Below are positions 1-5,889 of a DNA stretch of 5,983 nt, one piece after another. The notes below the pieces were generated by a model. That model saw only the letters and a program-made list of their open reading frames with translations. It had not been told where the DNA came from and searched no databases. The position numbers and the translations under genes are program-made. Location of the stretch: positions 1 through 5,983 of the forward strand of contig CAMNCZ010000079.1 in the NCBI GenBank assembly GCA_946534775.1. The letters are read 5' to 3'. Origin of the DNA: an uncultured Eubacteriaceae bacterium. GTDB taxonomy: Bacteria > Bacillota > Clostridia > Lachnospirales > CAG-274. Each line of letters starts with the position of its first letter. Within the stretch, counting starts at the first letter, position 1.

Positions 1-107
1 ACTATGTAGACGTTGACGATGACAAAAACGTTACCGCCGACGATGCGGTAAATGTACTGCAAAAGGTTTTAAGAGAGGACTTTGTTTATCCGAAATTCGT
101 TAAATGA
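1..107 (+). CDS. C-terminus of a dockerin-like (EF-hand type) protein, 5' end outside window
   Basis: This is the last 34 codons of a gene entering from the left; the reading frame starts at base 3 and ends at TGA 105-107. The translation begins YVDVDDDKNVTADDAVNVLQ and ends in PKFVK. The segment DVDDDKNVTADD fits the 12-residue calcium loop of dockerin type I/EF-hand repeats, with Asp at loop positions 1, 3, 5 and 12 and a hydrophobic residue at 8. The following AVNVLQKVL matches the amphipathic helix after that loop. Dockerins normally have two such repeats and dock secreted enzymes or surface proteins onto cohesins; only the last repeat is visible. A short tail (DFVYPKFVK) follows the helix. 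A closely similar tail occurs in the partial gene at the right edge. The N-terminal part, and so the catalytic or structural function, cannot be seen. A plain calcium-binding EF-hand protein is an alternative. Confidence 0.75.
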   Translation, partial: YVDVDDDKNVTADDAVNVLQKVLREDFVYPKFVK

Positions 108-111
108 TATT

Positions 112-146
112 AAGAGGGTGGAGCTTAATGCGACACCCTCTTTTTG
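112..146 (+). terminator. Rho-independent terminator after the dockerin-like gene
   Basis: A perfect 9-bp stem (AAGAGGGTG at 112-120 pairing with CACCCTCTT at 134-142) encloses a 13-base loop and runs into a T tract at 141-145. It starts four bases after the stop codon of the left partial gene, so it ends that transcript. Confidence 0.88.
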
Positions 147-155
147 TGTAATTTT

Positions 156-188
156 CTTAAATCCAATCTTAATAAATACTTAATAAAT
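156..188 (+). promoter_or_regulatory. Tandem direct repeats, possible response-regulator binding site
   Basis: The 10-base sequence CTTAATAAAT occurs twice, at 168-177 and 179-188, an 11-base period or about one helical turn. A weaker copy (CTTAAAT) sits 12 bases upstream at 156-162. TTAATA-N5-TTAATA has the spacing of tandem sites used by OmpR/PhoB-family response regulators, and the block lies just upstream of the predicted -35 region of the 134-residue gene, where activators often bind. The regulator is not identified, and the region is AT-rich enough that chance is a real possibility. Confidence 0.35.
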
Positions 189-199
189 TTATCAATGAT

Positions 200-228
200 T
201 TTTTAATTTTTATAGCGTATACTATAAT
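200..228 (+). promoter_or_regulatory. Predicted sigma-A promoter for the 134-residue gene
   Basis: A perfect -10 hexamer TATAAT lies at 223-228. Seventeen bases upstream the -35 hexamer is poor (TTTTTA, 200-205), which fits a promoter needing an activator. Transcription would start near 235 and leave a leader of about 20 bases before the ATG at 256. Confidence 0.55.
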
Positions 229-255
229 TGTAGACCAAAGGAAAGGGGATACGAA

Positions 256-660
256 ATGAACGAAATGAACAAAAGCATTGATGATATTTTACTTTCTATA
301 GAATCAAACGAACAAACCATTGCCGAAATGCTTAGCACGGCAAAAGAAAACAACAGCAGGATATCAAGCGAAATGCAGCATTACGCCGTTACGCACTCCT
401 GCCTTAATATGGAGCAGATGACCGCTTATGCGGATTATGCAAAGGCTTACGACAATATCCGACATCTTTACGGAAATATGTCGGATACATCGGGTATCTA
501 CAAGATATCCAACATACATAATAAAAACCTTGCATATACACTGCTGGATGAAATGCATACAAAACAATTGACACTTATGGAACAGATATGTTCTATGCTT
601 GAAAAAGCGGGCACGGCAATTAAAATGCTGTGTTGCGAAACGGCTGCGGTACCGTGTTGA
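256..660 (+). CDS. Helical hypothetical protein, 134 aa
   Basis: I do not recognise this protein. It starts at ATG 256, preceded by a good ribosome binding site (AAGGAAAGGGG, about 238-248) and a TATAAT box at 223-228, and ends at TGA 658-660, so it is a complete single-gene transcript between two terminators. The product has no signal peptide or membrane segment and looks cytoplasmic. It is mostly helix-compatible and polar. Residues 8-45 (DDILLSIESNEQTIAEML region) and 92-125 could form long amphipathic helices or a coiled coil, with a Tyr-rich stretch around 57-72 (TAYADYAKAYDNIRHLY). It has 11 Met and five Cys (49, 112, 126, 127, 134), with an adjacent Cys pair near the end and Cys as the final residue. 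Those cysteines might bind metal or form disulfides, but no known metal motif is visible. A second in-frame ATG at codon 4 is a possible start. Gene reality is well supported; function is unknown. Confidence 0.75.
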   Translation: MNEMNKSIDDILLSIESNEQTIAEMLSTAKENNSRISSEMQHYAVTHSCLNMEQMTAYADYAKAYDNIRHLYGNMSDTSGIYKISNIHNKNLAYTLLDEMHTKQLTLMEQICSMLEKAGTAIKMLCCETAAVPC

Positions 661-720
661 AACCGCAAAAATTTAACCCTCCTTTTTTTATATACATCCC
701 CTATACGTTTAACGTATTAT

Positions 721-766
721 AGCAAGAAAAACCCGCGGTTATAATGATCGCGGGCTTTTTCTTGCT
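721..766. terminator. Bidirectional Rho-independent terminator between convergent genes
   Basis: The left arm at 721-737 (AGCAAGAAAAACCCGCG) pairs with 749-766 (CGCGGGCTTTTTCTTGCT), giving 17 base pairs with a single bulged G and an 11-base loop. The A-rich and T-rich flanks of the GC core provide a U tract on either strand, so it can stop both the 134-residue gene coming from the left and the FMN-binding-like gene from the right. The stop codon of the latter (765-767) lies at the base of the stem. Confidence 0.88.
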
Positions 767-1166
767 ATTTTTTTGCTTTTTCAAGCGCCTGACCGACGGC
801 ATCGAGAATAATTCCGCCCGTTACCGCGCTTTCACTGTCAAGCGTTATATCGCAGCTTTGTTCCGCCACCACACGCTCTGCTATATCCGAAGCCGTTGTG
901 GTAAAAAGCGGATAAAATACTTGCTGTGTTTCGCTTAATTCAAGCACCCTTACGCTTTCTATGCTGTGCTTGGACACTTCCACCTCGACATTTACGGGCG
1001 AGTTGTGCAGCACTATGCAGGCGGTGTAAACCCCCGGGCTGTATGTAGGCCTGCTGCCGCGGCGCAGCGCAAATATCACTCCCGCTGCCACTGCCGCGAT
1101 AACGGCCAGCGACACCAGAACACATATTATTTGTTTCAGTTTTATCACATAAATTTTTGCGCCCAT
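765..1166 (-). CDS. Membrane-anchored FMN-binding-domain-like protein, 133 aa
   Basis: The start chosen is ATG at 1164-1166, which has GGAGGGG (1170-1176) at good spacing; a TTG four codons upstream overlaps that site and is unlikely. Residues 1-12 are short and basic, 13-34 form one hydrophobic membrane helix (IICVLVSLAVIAAVAAGVIF), followed by RRGSR. The remaining ~95 residues would lie outside the membrane. They read like the FMN_bind fold of RnfG/NqrC and related proteins: an opening PGVYTA (44-49), alternating strands VNVEVEV and SVRVLEL, and a C-terminal DSESAVTGG (110-118) followed by the helix IILDAVGQAL. In the family the last motif is D-x-x-SGAT-x-S, and its Thr carries covalent FMN or contacts flavin. 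Here the Thr (116) is kept but the glycine and following serine are not (SAVTGG), so flavin attachment is doubtful. The gene is monocistronic, with its own TATAAT and a shared terminator. Likely role: a redox or flavin-related surface protein, or a non-binding relative of that fold. Confidence 0.72.
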   Translation of the reverse strand: MGAKIYVIKLKQIICVLVSLAVIAAVAAGVIFALRRGSRPTYSPGVYTACIVLHNSPVNVEVEVSKHSIESVRVLELSETQQVFYPLFTTTASDIAERVVAEQSCDITLDSESAVTGGIILDAVGQALEKAKK

Positions 1167-1192
1167 TTTCCCCTCCAACTTGTTTTTTTATA

Positions 1193-1198
1193 ATTATA
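1193..1198 (-). promoter_or_regulatory. -10 box for the FMN-binding-like gene
   Basis: Read on the minus strand this is a perfect TATAAT, 26 bases before the ATG at 1166. No convincing -35 hexamer lies 16-18 bases upstream (best TTATTT). The gene sits after the terminator of the adhE unit, so a local promoter is expected. Confidence 0.5.
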
Positions 1199-1240
1199 CG
1201 CAAAATCGGCGGCAAAAATAACTATGTATCCGTAAATGCT

Positions 1241-1284
1241 CAAAACAAAAGACCCGCAGGACAAAAAAACTGCCTGTGGGTCTT
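1241..1284 (-). terminator. Rho-independent terminator of the adhE-kinase operon
   Basis: AAGACCCGCAGG (1249-1260) pairs with CCTGTGGGTCTT (1273-1284), a 12-bp stem with one G-U pair and a 12-base loop. On the minus strand the stem is followed by TTTTGTTTTG (1241-1250). It lies 10 bases past the kinase stop codon and ends that transcript. Confidence 0.87.
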
Positions 1285-1294
1285 ATAAAACTTT

Positions 1295-2056
1295 TTATTC
1301 GTAATCGACAACATCTGCCCATTTAAGCAGAAATTCCCTTTCGTTTTCGTTGCCTTTTACGCTTTGCGAAGCTGCGACGATAGGCAGCCACGCCTGAACA
1401 TATTGCTTTGCCGTATCGCTTTTTTTGCAGAACATATCCATATACATCTCGGCAGCCTCGGTATCGCCCGCAAGGCTGAAAAGAAGGTATGTTCTTGCGG
1501 CATCGGCGCTTGCATTGCCCTGTGTGGCGTGTGACCAGTCAATAACATAATAATTGCCCTCGGGTGAAATAATTACGTTTGACGGGTTGAAATCACCGTG
1601 GCATACCTTGTTGTGCTTTGGCATACCTTCAAGGCGCGTATGCAGCTCGTAACGTGTGGTTGCGCTTAGCGTGCTTTCGCTTATCTTGCGGTTCATCTTG
1701 TCTTTAAGCTTGTTTAACAGCGGTGCGCGCTTGCTGTGTATCTCCATTTGTATATCCACAAATTTTTCCATATAGCGCTTTAAATTTGCGCGGTCCTCCG
1801 CCATAATATCGGCAAGGGTGCGGCCCTCCACATACTCGGTCACGATAGCCCATTTGCCGTTTATCTTGCACACCTCGACAAGGGCGGGTATGCTTAACCC
1901 CGTTTCCTCAACGCGGGCCTGATTAAGGGCCTCGTTAAGTATATCGGATTTTTTGAAATCGTCGTCAAACACCTTTATTTTAAGGTTTTCGTACCTGTAT
2001 ATTTTTTTGTTTTTTCGCTCTGCGATAAGATTTTCAAGCTTTACATTGTCATTCAT
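1295..2056 (-). CDS. APH/choline-kinase-fold phosphotransferase, 253 aa
   Basis: A small protein-kinase-like phosphotransferase of the aminoglycoside phosphotransferase/choline kinase group. Visible signatures include a short N-lobe with a candidate ATP-binding Lys in NLKIKVF (K28) and a helix Glu in NEALNQ (E42). A hinge AIVTEYVEGRTL lies at about 70-81. The catalytic-loop signature HGDFNPSNV at 153-161 includes catalytic D155 and metal-binding N160, and the DFG-equivalent VIDW has D173. At 253 residues it is slightly shorter than typical APH enzymes (about 260-300), and it is cytoplasmic. I chose ATG 2056 because GAGGGGG lies about 8 bases upstream. A GTG at 2074 overlapping the adhE TGA (GTGA) would add six residues. 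The gene begins 14 bases after adhE and shares its terminator, so the two are almost surely one operon and may be translationally coupled. The substrate is unknown: a sugar, amino alcohol, small metabolite or antibiotic are all possible. Resistance should not be assumed. Confidence 0.87.
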   Translation of the reverse strand: MNDNVKLENLIAERKNKKIYRYENLKIKVFDDDFKKSDILNEALNQARVEETGLSIPALVEVCKINGKWAIVTEYVEGRTLADIMAEDRANLKRYMEKFVDIQMEIHSKRAPLLNKLKDKMNRKISESTLSATTRYELHTRLEGMPKHNKVCHGDFNPSNVIISPEGNYYVIDWSHATQGNASADAARTYLLFSLAGDTEAAEMYMDMFCKKSDTAKQYVQAWLPIVAASQSVKGNENEREFLLKWADVVDYE

Positions 2057-2070
2057 ATTTAAGCCCCCTC

Positions 2071-4665
2071 TCACTCACCATAGTATGCTTTCAGATAAAT
2101 TTCTTTTATCTCGCTCATAAGCGGATAACGCGGGTTTGCGCCCGTGCACTGGTCGTCAAAGGCCTGTTCTACCATATCGTCAAGCGTTTCAAGGAATTTA
2201 TCCTCTTCAATGCCGTAATCGCGTATGGTTTTCTTGATACCCACTTTTGCTTTTAGCTCCTCAATGCCCGCGATGAAGTTTTCGAGTGTTTCGTTGTCGT
2301 CTTTGCCGAAGAAACCGCAGAAATTAGCGCACTCAACATATCTTTCAAGTGCATGCGGATATTCGTACTGGCTGAAAGTACCCATTTTTGTCGGCACATC
2401 CGCTGCGTTGTAGCGCATTATATAGGTTATTAAAAGCGCATTTGCAACACCGTGCGGCAGATGATGGAAAGCACCGAGTTTATGCGCAAGCGAGTGGCAC
2501 ACGCCAAGGAAGGCGTTTGCGAAAGCCATACCCGCAAGGCAGCTTGCGTTTGCCATTTCTTCACGCGCTTTCATATCCAACGCGCCGTTTTCATAAGCCG
2601 AAGGCAGATATTTAAAGATAAGTTTCATTGCCTTTAAAGCGATGCCGTCGGTGTAGTCTGTCGCCATAATCGATGCATAAGCCTCAAGTGCGTGTGTGAG
2701 TGCATCTATACCGCTGGCGCTTGTAAGGCCTTTCGGCTGATCTTTCATATTATCGGCATCAATTATCGCCATATCGGGCAGAAGCTCATAATCTGCAAGC
2801 GGATATTTTGTACCCGTCTTTTCATCCGTGATAACGGCAAACGGAGTGACTTCCGAACCCGTACCCGATGATGTGGGTATAGCCACAAAATAAGCCTTTT
2901 CGCCCATTTTCGGGAAAGTATAGATTCTTTTTCTGATATCCTGGAAACGCATTGCCATATCAAGGAAATCTGCATCGGGATGTTCGTAAAGCACCCACAT
3001 AATTTTGCCCGCGTCCATAGCCGAACCGCCGCCAAGTGCGATTATCACATCGGGTTCAAACAGACGCATCTGCTCTGCGCCCGCAAGCGCGCAGGCCAGA
3101 TTCGGGTCGGGCGCAACATCGTAAAAGCAGGTATATACAATGCCCATTTTGTCAAGTTTATCCGTGATAGGCTTTGTATAGCCGTTTTTGTATAAAAATG
3201 TATCCGTAACGATAAAGGCGCGTTTTTTGCCCATTACGCTGCCCAACTCATCAAGGGCGACAGGCATACAGCCTTTTTTGAAATAAACCTTTTCGGGCGC
3301 GCGGAACCAAAGCATATTCTCTCTCCTCTCTGCAACGGTCTTTATATTTAAAAGATGCTTAACACCGACATTTTCGGAAACCGAGTTGCCGCCCCAGGAA
3401 CCGCAGCCCAGTGTAAGCGACGGCGCCAGGTTAAAGTTGTAAAGGTCGCCTATACCGCCGTGCGAGGAGGGGGTGTTGATAAGTATGCGGCAGGTTTTCA
3501 TTGCATTGTAGTGCTTTTCTATCTTTTCGGTCTGTGCCGTATTTATAAACAGCGAGGAAGTATGGCCGTAGCCGCCGTCCGCAACAAGCTGTTCCGCCTT
3601 TTTAAGCGCCTCGTCAAAATCCGCCGCGCGGTACATCGCAAGTACGGGCGAAAGTTTTTCGTGTGCAAATTCTTCGGATATATCCACGCTTTCAACTTCG
3701 CCAATAAGTATTTTTGTGTTTTCGGGTACGGTCACATCGGCAAGTTTCGCTATGGTATACGCACTTTGACCAACGATTTTGGCATTGAGAGAACCGTTTA
3801 TAATTATCGTTTTTCTGACCTTGTCAAGTTCATCACCCTGTAAGAAATAGCAGCCTCGGTCCGCAAATTCCTTTTTGACCGCATCGTAAATATCGCCCAC
3901 AACGGTAACGCTCTGTTCCGATGCACATATCATACCGTTATCAAATGTTTTGGAGTGGATTATCGAGTTGACGGCAAGCCTTACATCGGCAGTATCGTCG
4001 ATAATTACGGGAGTATTGCCTGCACCTACGCCAAGTGCGGGTTTGCCCGAACTGTACGCAGCCTTTACCATACCCGGACCGCCCGTTGCAAGTATTATGT
4101 CCGAGTTTTTCATAACCTCGTTTGTAAGTTCCAGTGACGGCACATCTATCCAGCCTATTATTCCCTCGGGTGCGCCCGCTTTTACAGCAGCTTCAAGCAC
4201 CACTCTCGCCGCCTCTATAGTGGATTTTTTCGCACGGGGATGCGGGCTTATGATTATGGCATTACGCGTTTTAATAGCAATAAGCGTTTTAAAAATTGCC
4301 GTTGATGTGGGGTTTGTTGTGGGTATTACCGCCGCAATAAGGCCTATAGGCTCCGCTATTTTTTTGGTGCCGTAAGCCTTATCTTCCTCTATAACACCGC
4401 AGGTTTTCGTATTTTTATATGCATTGTAAATATATTCGGCTGCGTAATGGTTTTTTATTACCTTATCTTCCACAACACCCATTCCCGTTTCTTCAACCGC
4501 CATTTTCGCAAGCGGTATACGCGCCTTGTTTGCAGCAAGCGCCGCCTCAAAGAAAATTTTATCCACCTGTTCCTGTGAAAACTTTGCAAATTCCGCCTGC
4601 GCCGCTTTCATTTCCTTCATTTTTTGTGTGAGTGCATCAAGATTATCTATTATAACATTTTCCAT
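2071..4665 (-). CDS. adhE: Bifunctional acetaldehyde-CoA/alcohol dehydrogenase, 864 aa
   Basis: AdhE reduces acetyl-CoA to acetaldehyde and then to ethanol with two NADH, regenerating NAD+ during fermentation. In the family it forms cytoplasmic filaments called spirosomes. The N-terminal CoA-acylating aldehyde dehydrogenase domain (about 1-440) has PTTNPTSTAIFK near 115-126, GVGAGNTP near 212-219, and the catalytic Cys247 in NGMICASEQSV. After a linker, the iron-dependent alcohol dehydrogenase domain (about 450-864) has GGGSAMD at 545-551 for NAD binding, PTSSGTGSEVTPF near 597-609, and metal ligands D654, H658, H724 and H738 in GIDALTHALE and CHSLAHKLGAFHHLPHG. These ligands sit one residue from the E. 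coli numbering, so both activities should be intact. The start is ATG 4665 (MENVII), with AAGGAG at 4675-4680. An in-frame extension 15 codons upstream lacks a matching site and is not conserved-looking. The gene is first in an operon with the kinase, behind a Rex-type operator. Confidence 0.98.
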   Translation of the reverse strand: MENVIIDNLDALTQKMKEMKAAQAEFAKFSQEQVDKIFFEAALAANKARIPLAKMAVEETGMGVVEDKVIKNHYAAEYIYNAYKNTKTCGVIEEDKAYGTKKIAEPIGLIAAVIPTTNPTSTAIFKTLIAIKTRNAIIISPHPRAKKSTIEAARVVLEAAVKAGAPEGIIGWIDVPSLELTNEVMKNSDIILATGGPGMVKAAYSSGKPALGVGAGNTPVIIDDTADVRLAVNSIIHSKTFDNGMICASEQSVTVVGDIYDAVKKEFADRGCYFLQGDELDKVRKTIIINGSLNAKIVGQSAYTIAKLADVTVPENTKILIGEVESVDISEEFAHEKLSPVLAMYRAADFDEALKKAEQLVADGGYGHTSSLFINTAQTEKIEKHYNAMKTCRILINTPSSHGGIGDLYNFNLAPSLTLGCGSWGGNSVSENVGVKHLLNIKTVAERRENMLWFRAPEKVYFKKGCMPVALDELGSVMGKKRAFIVTDTFLYKNGYTKPITDKLDKMGIVYTCFYDVAPDPNLACALAGAEQMRLFEPDVIIALGGGSAMDAGKIMWVLYEHPDADFLDMAMRFQDIRKRIYTFPKMGEKAYFVAIPTSSGTGSEVTPFAVITDEKTGTKYPLADYELLPDMAIIDADNMKDQPKGLTSASGIDALTHALEAYASIMATDYTDGIALKAMKLIFKYLPSAYENGALDMKAREEMANASCLAGMAFANAFLGVCHSLAHKLGAFHHLPHGVANALLITYIMRYNAADVPTKMGTFSQYEYPHALERYVECANFCGFFGKDDNETLENFIAGIEELKAKVGIKKTIRDYGIEEDKFLETLDDMVEQAFDDQCTGANPRYPLMSEIKEIYLKAYYGE

Positions 4666-4709
4666 ATTGCCACTCTCCTTTCCTGTAAAAGTATACCCAC
4701 AAAAAGGCA

Positions 4710-4736
4710 AATTTATTTTTGTTATTTTTTTAACAA
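4710..4736 (-). promoter_or_regulatory. Possible adhE promoter overlapping the Rex operator
   Basis: On the minus strand TTGTTA (4731-4736) and TAAATT (4710-4715) could be -35 and -10, with a short 15-base spacer. A better -10, TATACT, is at 4690-4695 but lacks a -35 and would leave a leader of under 20 bases. Either way the operator overlaps or abuts the polymerase site, as expected for repression. Confidence 0.35.
4719..4736 (-). promoter_or_regulatory. Rex operator upstream of adhE
   Basis: The minus strand reads TTGTTAAAAAAATAACAA, an inverted repeat with 6-bp arms. It matches the clostridial Rex consensus TTGTTAANNNNTTAACAA at 13 of 14 defined positions. Rex is the redox-sensing repressor that leaves DNA when NADH rises. 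adhE is a classical Rex target in Firmicutes, and the site lies 53-71 bases before the adhE start. The site is seen directly; the regulator is inferred from established family knowledge. Confidence 0.85.
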
Positions 4737-4746
4737 TCTATGGTCT

Positions 4747-4783
4747 GAAATAGCGCGTGCCGTTTGACACGCGCTTATATTTC
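4747..4783 (-). terminator. Intergenic stem-loop after the small-peptide gene
   Basis: GAAATAGCGCGTG (4747-4759) pairs with CACGCGC (4768-4774) and TATTTC (4778-4783), a 13-bp stem with a 3-base bulge and an 8-base loop. It begins three bases past the peptide stop codon and lies between two minus-strand units, so it could end the upstream operon or protect its 3' end. No clear T tract follows on the minus strand, so termination may be partial. Confidence 0.5.
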
Positions 4784-4785
4784 TT

Positions 4786-4917
4786 TTAGAATGGAACTTC
4801 TGTATAGTCCTTACCTTTTTTGTTAAAGTTGTCCATTACAAATCCACCGCTTGTAGCCATAACCGATTCGCTTTTGATAGCTGTAACAACAACTTCAGGC
4901 TTTGTATATTCTTTCAT
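4786..4917 (-). CDS. Small peptide gene, 43 aa, with YTKP start and TSGG motif
   Basis: A complete short gene of 43 codons: ATG at 4915-4917, TAA at 4786-4788. It is supported by a textbook AGGAGGT (4928-4934) ten bases before the ATG and by its position 21 bases after the stop of the cohesin-like gene on the same strand. The peptide begins MKEYTKPEVVVTAIKSESVM, continues ATSGG (21-25), and ends in a polar tail FNKKGKDYTEVPF. It has no signal peptide, membrane helix or cysteine. The shape, a charged YxKPE start, a beta-like VVVTAI, then a small-residue TSGG boundary and a distinct tail, resembles short precursor-like peptides in Clostridia. The Y-x-x-P element also recalls leader motifs read by RiPP recognition domains. 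No modification enzyme, protease or transporter is in the window, so this is resemblance only. It could equally be an uncharacterised small protein working with the secreted proteins of this operon. Confidence 0.78.
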   Translation of the reverse strand: MKEYTKPEVVVTAIKSESVMATSGGFVMDNFNKKGKDYTEVPF

Positions 4918-4927
4918 AGCTGTATAT

Positions 4928-4934
4928 ACCTCCT
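4928..4934 (-). promoter_or_regulatory. Strong ribosome binding site of the 43-aa peptide gene
   Basis: The minus strand reads AGGAGGT, the perfect anti-16S complement, ten bases before the ATG at 4917 and inside the 21-base gap after the cohesin-like gene. It is the strongest such site in the window and is the main proof that the short frame is translated, perhaps more heavily than its neighbours. Confidence 0.85.
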
Positions 4935-4938
4935 ATAA

Positions 4939-5862
4939 TTACTCTGTAGTTACTGCTGAATCTGTGTAACTTGTAGGTGCGCCTAATGTTACACTGATAG
5001 GAGTTGGAACTACAAGATCTGTTGTAGTTGCGCCTTCCGTATCTGTATCAGCTACCTTTAAGATAACCTGTACGTTTGCAGTACCCGAAGTTTTTGTTGC
5101 AGATGTAAGTCTTACGGGTAATATGTATGTAGTGCCGTCTTCTTTACAAGCATCAAGAGCAACTTCTGCGCCGCCGTCAACCTTTATGGAAACACCGTGT
5201 ACAAACTGTTTAAGTTCTGTGCTGTCGATTTTGATATTGAAAGCACCTGCACATACATTATTATTATCAAATGTAGGATCAAATTTAATATTACTATCTT
5301 CGTTAACGCTGATATAGCACTCTGCATCGGGAGAAAGTGATGCAAGAGGAGTATTAAGCTTTGTATTGGGCGCTTTAACTTTGAAGAATATGTATGCTAC
5401 TGTCGATCCGTTTGAAAAATCGGAAGCTTTCATATTTACGCCGCCTGCAAGAAGGCCAACCCAACCTTTTTCTGTATTTTCAGAATAAGCGCCCGAATAA
5501 TCGCTTACGCCGTCTTCATCAAAAACGAAAACCGCATGGTTGCCGGAAACACCTGCACCGTTTGTCGGAATATCACCTATTGCACCCGCCTTCTTTTTTG
5601 TTAATGAACCGTCGGGAATCAATACGTCTGTGTCGTACTTTACGGCAAAGTTAAAATCCTTAACTACATCACTTTCGGAATCTGTGATAATATCAATAGG
5701 TATAGCAACAATATCATCAACTGTTAAATCCTTAATTTCCTTAAAATTTTCAAGATCAACAGGATTACCGACTTTAACTGTCGGTGCAGCAAAAACAGCT
5801 GTACTAAGCATAAATACAGCGGCTGTGCTAACAAGCGCGCCAACTATGTTCTTTAATTTCAT
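4939..5862 (-). CDS. Secreted cohesin-like protein, 307 aa
   Basis: The start ATG (5860-5862) has AGAGAGGT at 5871-5878. Residues 1-25 are a clear signal peptide (MKLKN, a hydrophobic core, then TAVFA/APT as the probable cleavage site), so the product is exported. Residues about 27-213 read like the beta-sandwich of cohesin or related carbohydrate-module folds: an early strand DIVAIPIDI (50-58), DFNFAVKYDTDVLIP (69-83, like the FxxxYDxxxL of cohesins), HAVFVFDEDG (109-118), and GSTVAYIFFKVKAP (152-165, like the late strand of that fold). Residues 214-307 form a second, smaller beta-rich region (VSIKVDGGAEVALD, YILPVRLTSA, ANVQVILKVAD). No LPXTG, membrane anchor or S-layer repeat is seen at the C-terminus (ends SAVTTE). 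The gene lies 27 bases after a dockerin-tailed gene and 21 before a small-peptide gene in one operon, which favours a surface assembly role. Binding of the neighbouring dockerin-like tail is inference; another adhesive beta domain is possible. Confidence 0.75.
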   Translation of the reverse strand: MKLKNIVGALVSTAAVFMLSTAVFAAPTVKVGNPVDLENFKEIKDLTVDDIVAIPIDIITDSESDVVKDFNFAVKYDTDVLIPDGSLTKKKAGAIGDIPTNGAGVSGNHAVFVFDEDGVSDYSGAYSENTEKGWVGLLAGGVNMKASDFSNGSTVAYIFFKVKAPNTKLNTPLASLSPDAECYISVNEDSNIKFDPTFDNNNVCAGAFNIKIDSTELKQFVHGVSIKVDGGAEVALDACKEDGTTYILPVRLTSATKTSGTANVQVILKVADTDTEGATTTDLVVPTPISVTLGAPTSYTDSAVTTE

Positions 5863-5889
5863 TATTTAACACCTCTCTAAATCATTTAA

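Noticed and set aside
703..717. Short palindrome ATACG-TTTAA-CGTAT after the 134-aa gene
   Set aside because: The 5-bp arms are weak, it lies in a 3' untranslated stretch beside a much stronger terminator, and no promoter is near; it is probably incidental.
1295..2056. Antibiotic-resistance gene call for the kinase
   Set aside because: HGDFNPSN and VIDW define the fold only; the context is fermentation and there is no mobile element or resistance neighbour.
3355..4375. Long plus-strand open frames (162 and 141 codons) opposite adhE
   Set aside because: They lie wholly inside adhE, whose motifs are unmistakable, have no good ribosome binding sites and give no sensible protein families; they reflect adhE codon bias.
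4786..4917. Calling the small peptide a lasso-peptide precursor
   Set aside because: Y-x-x-P is present, but no core start places an Asp/Glu at ring position 7-9 together with Thr at -2, and no lasso enzymes are nearby. Only a general precursor-like resemblance is kept.
5540..5869. Plus-strand 109-codon frame opposite the cohesin-like gene
   Set aside because: It overlaps the signal peptide region of a gene with a good start and signal peptide, and its product looks like the reverse translation of that sequence.
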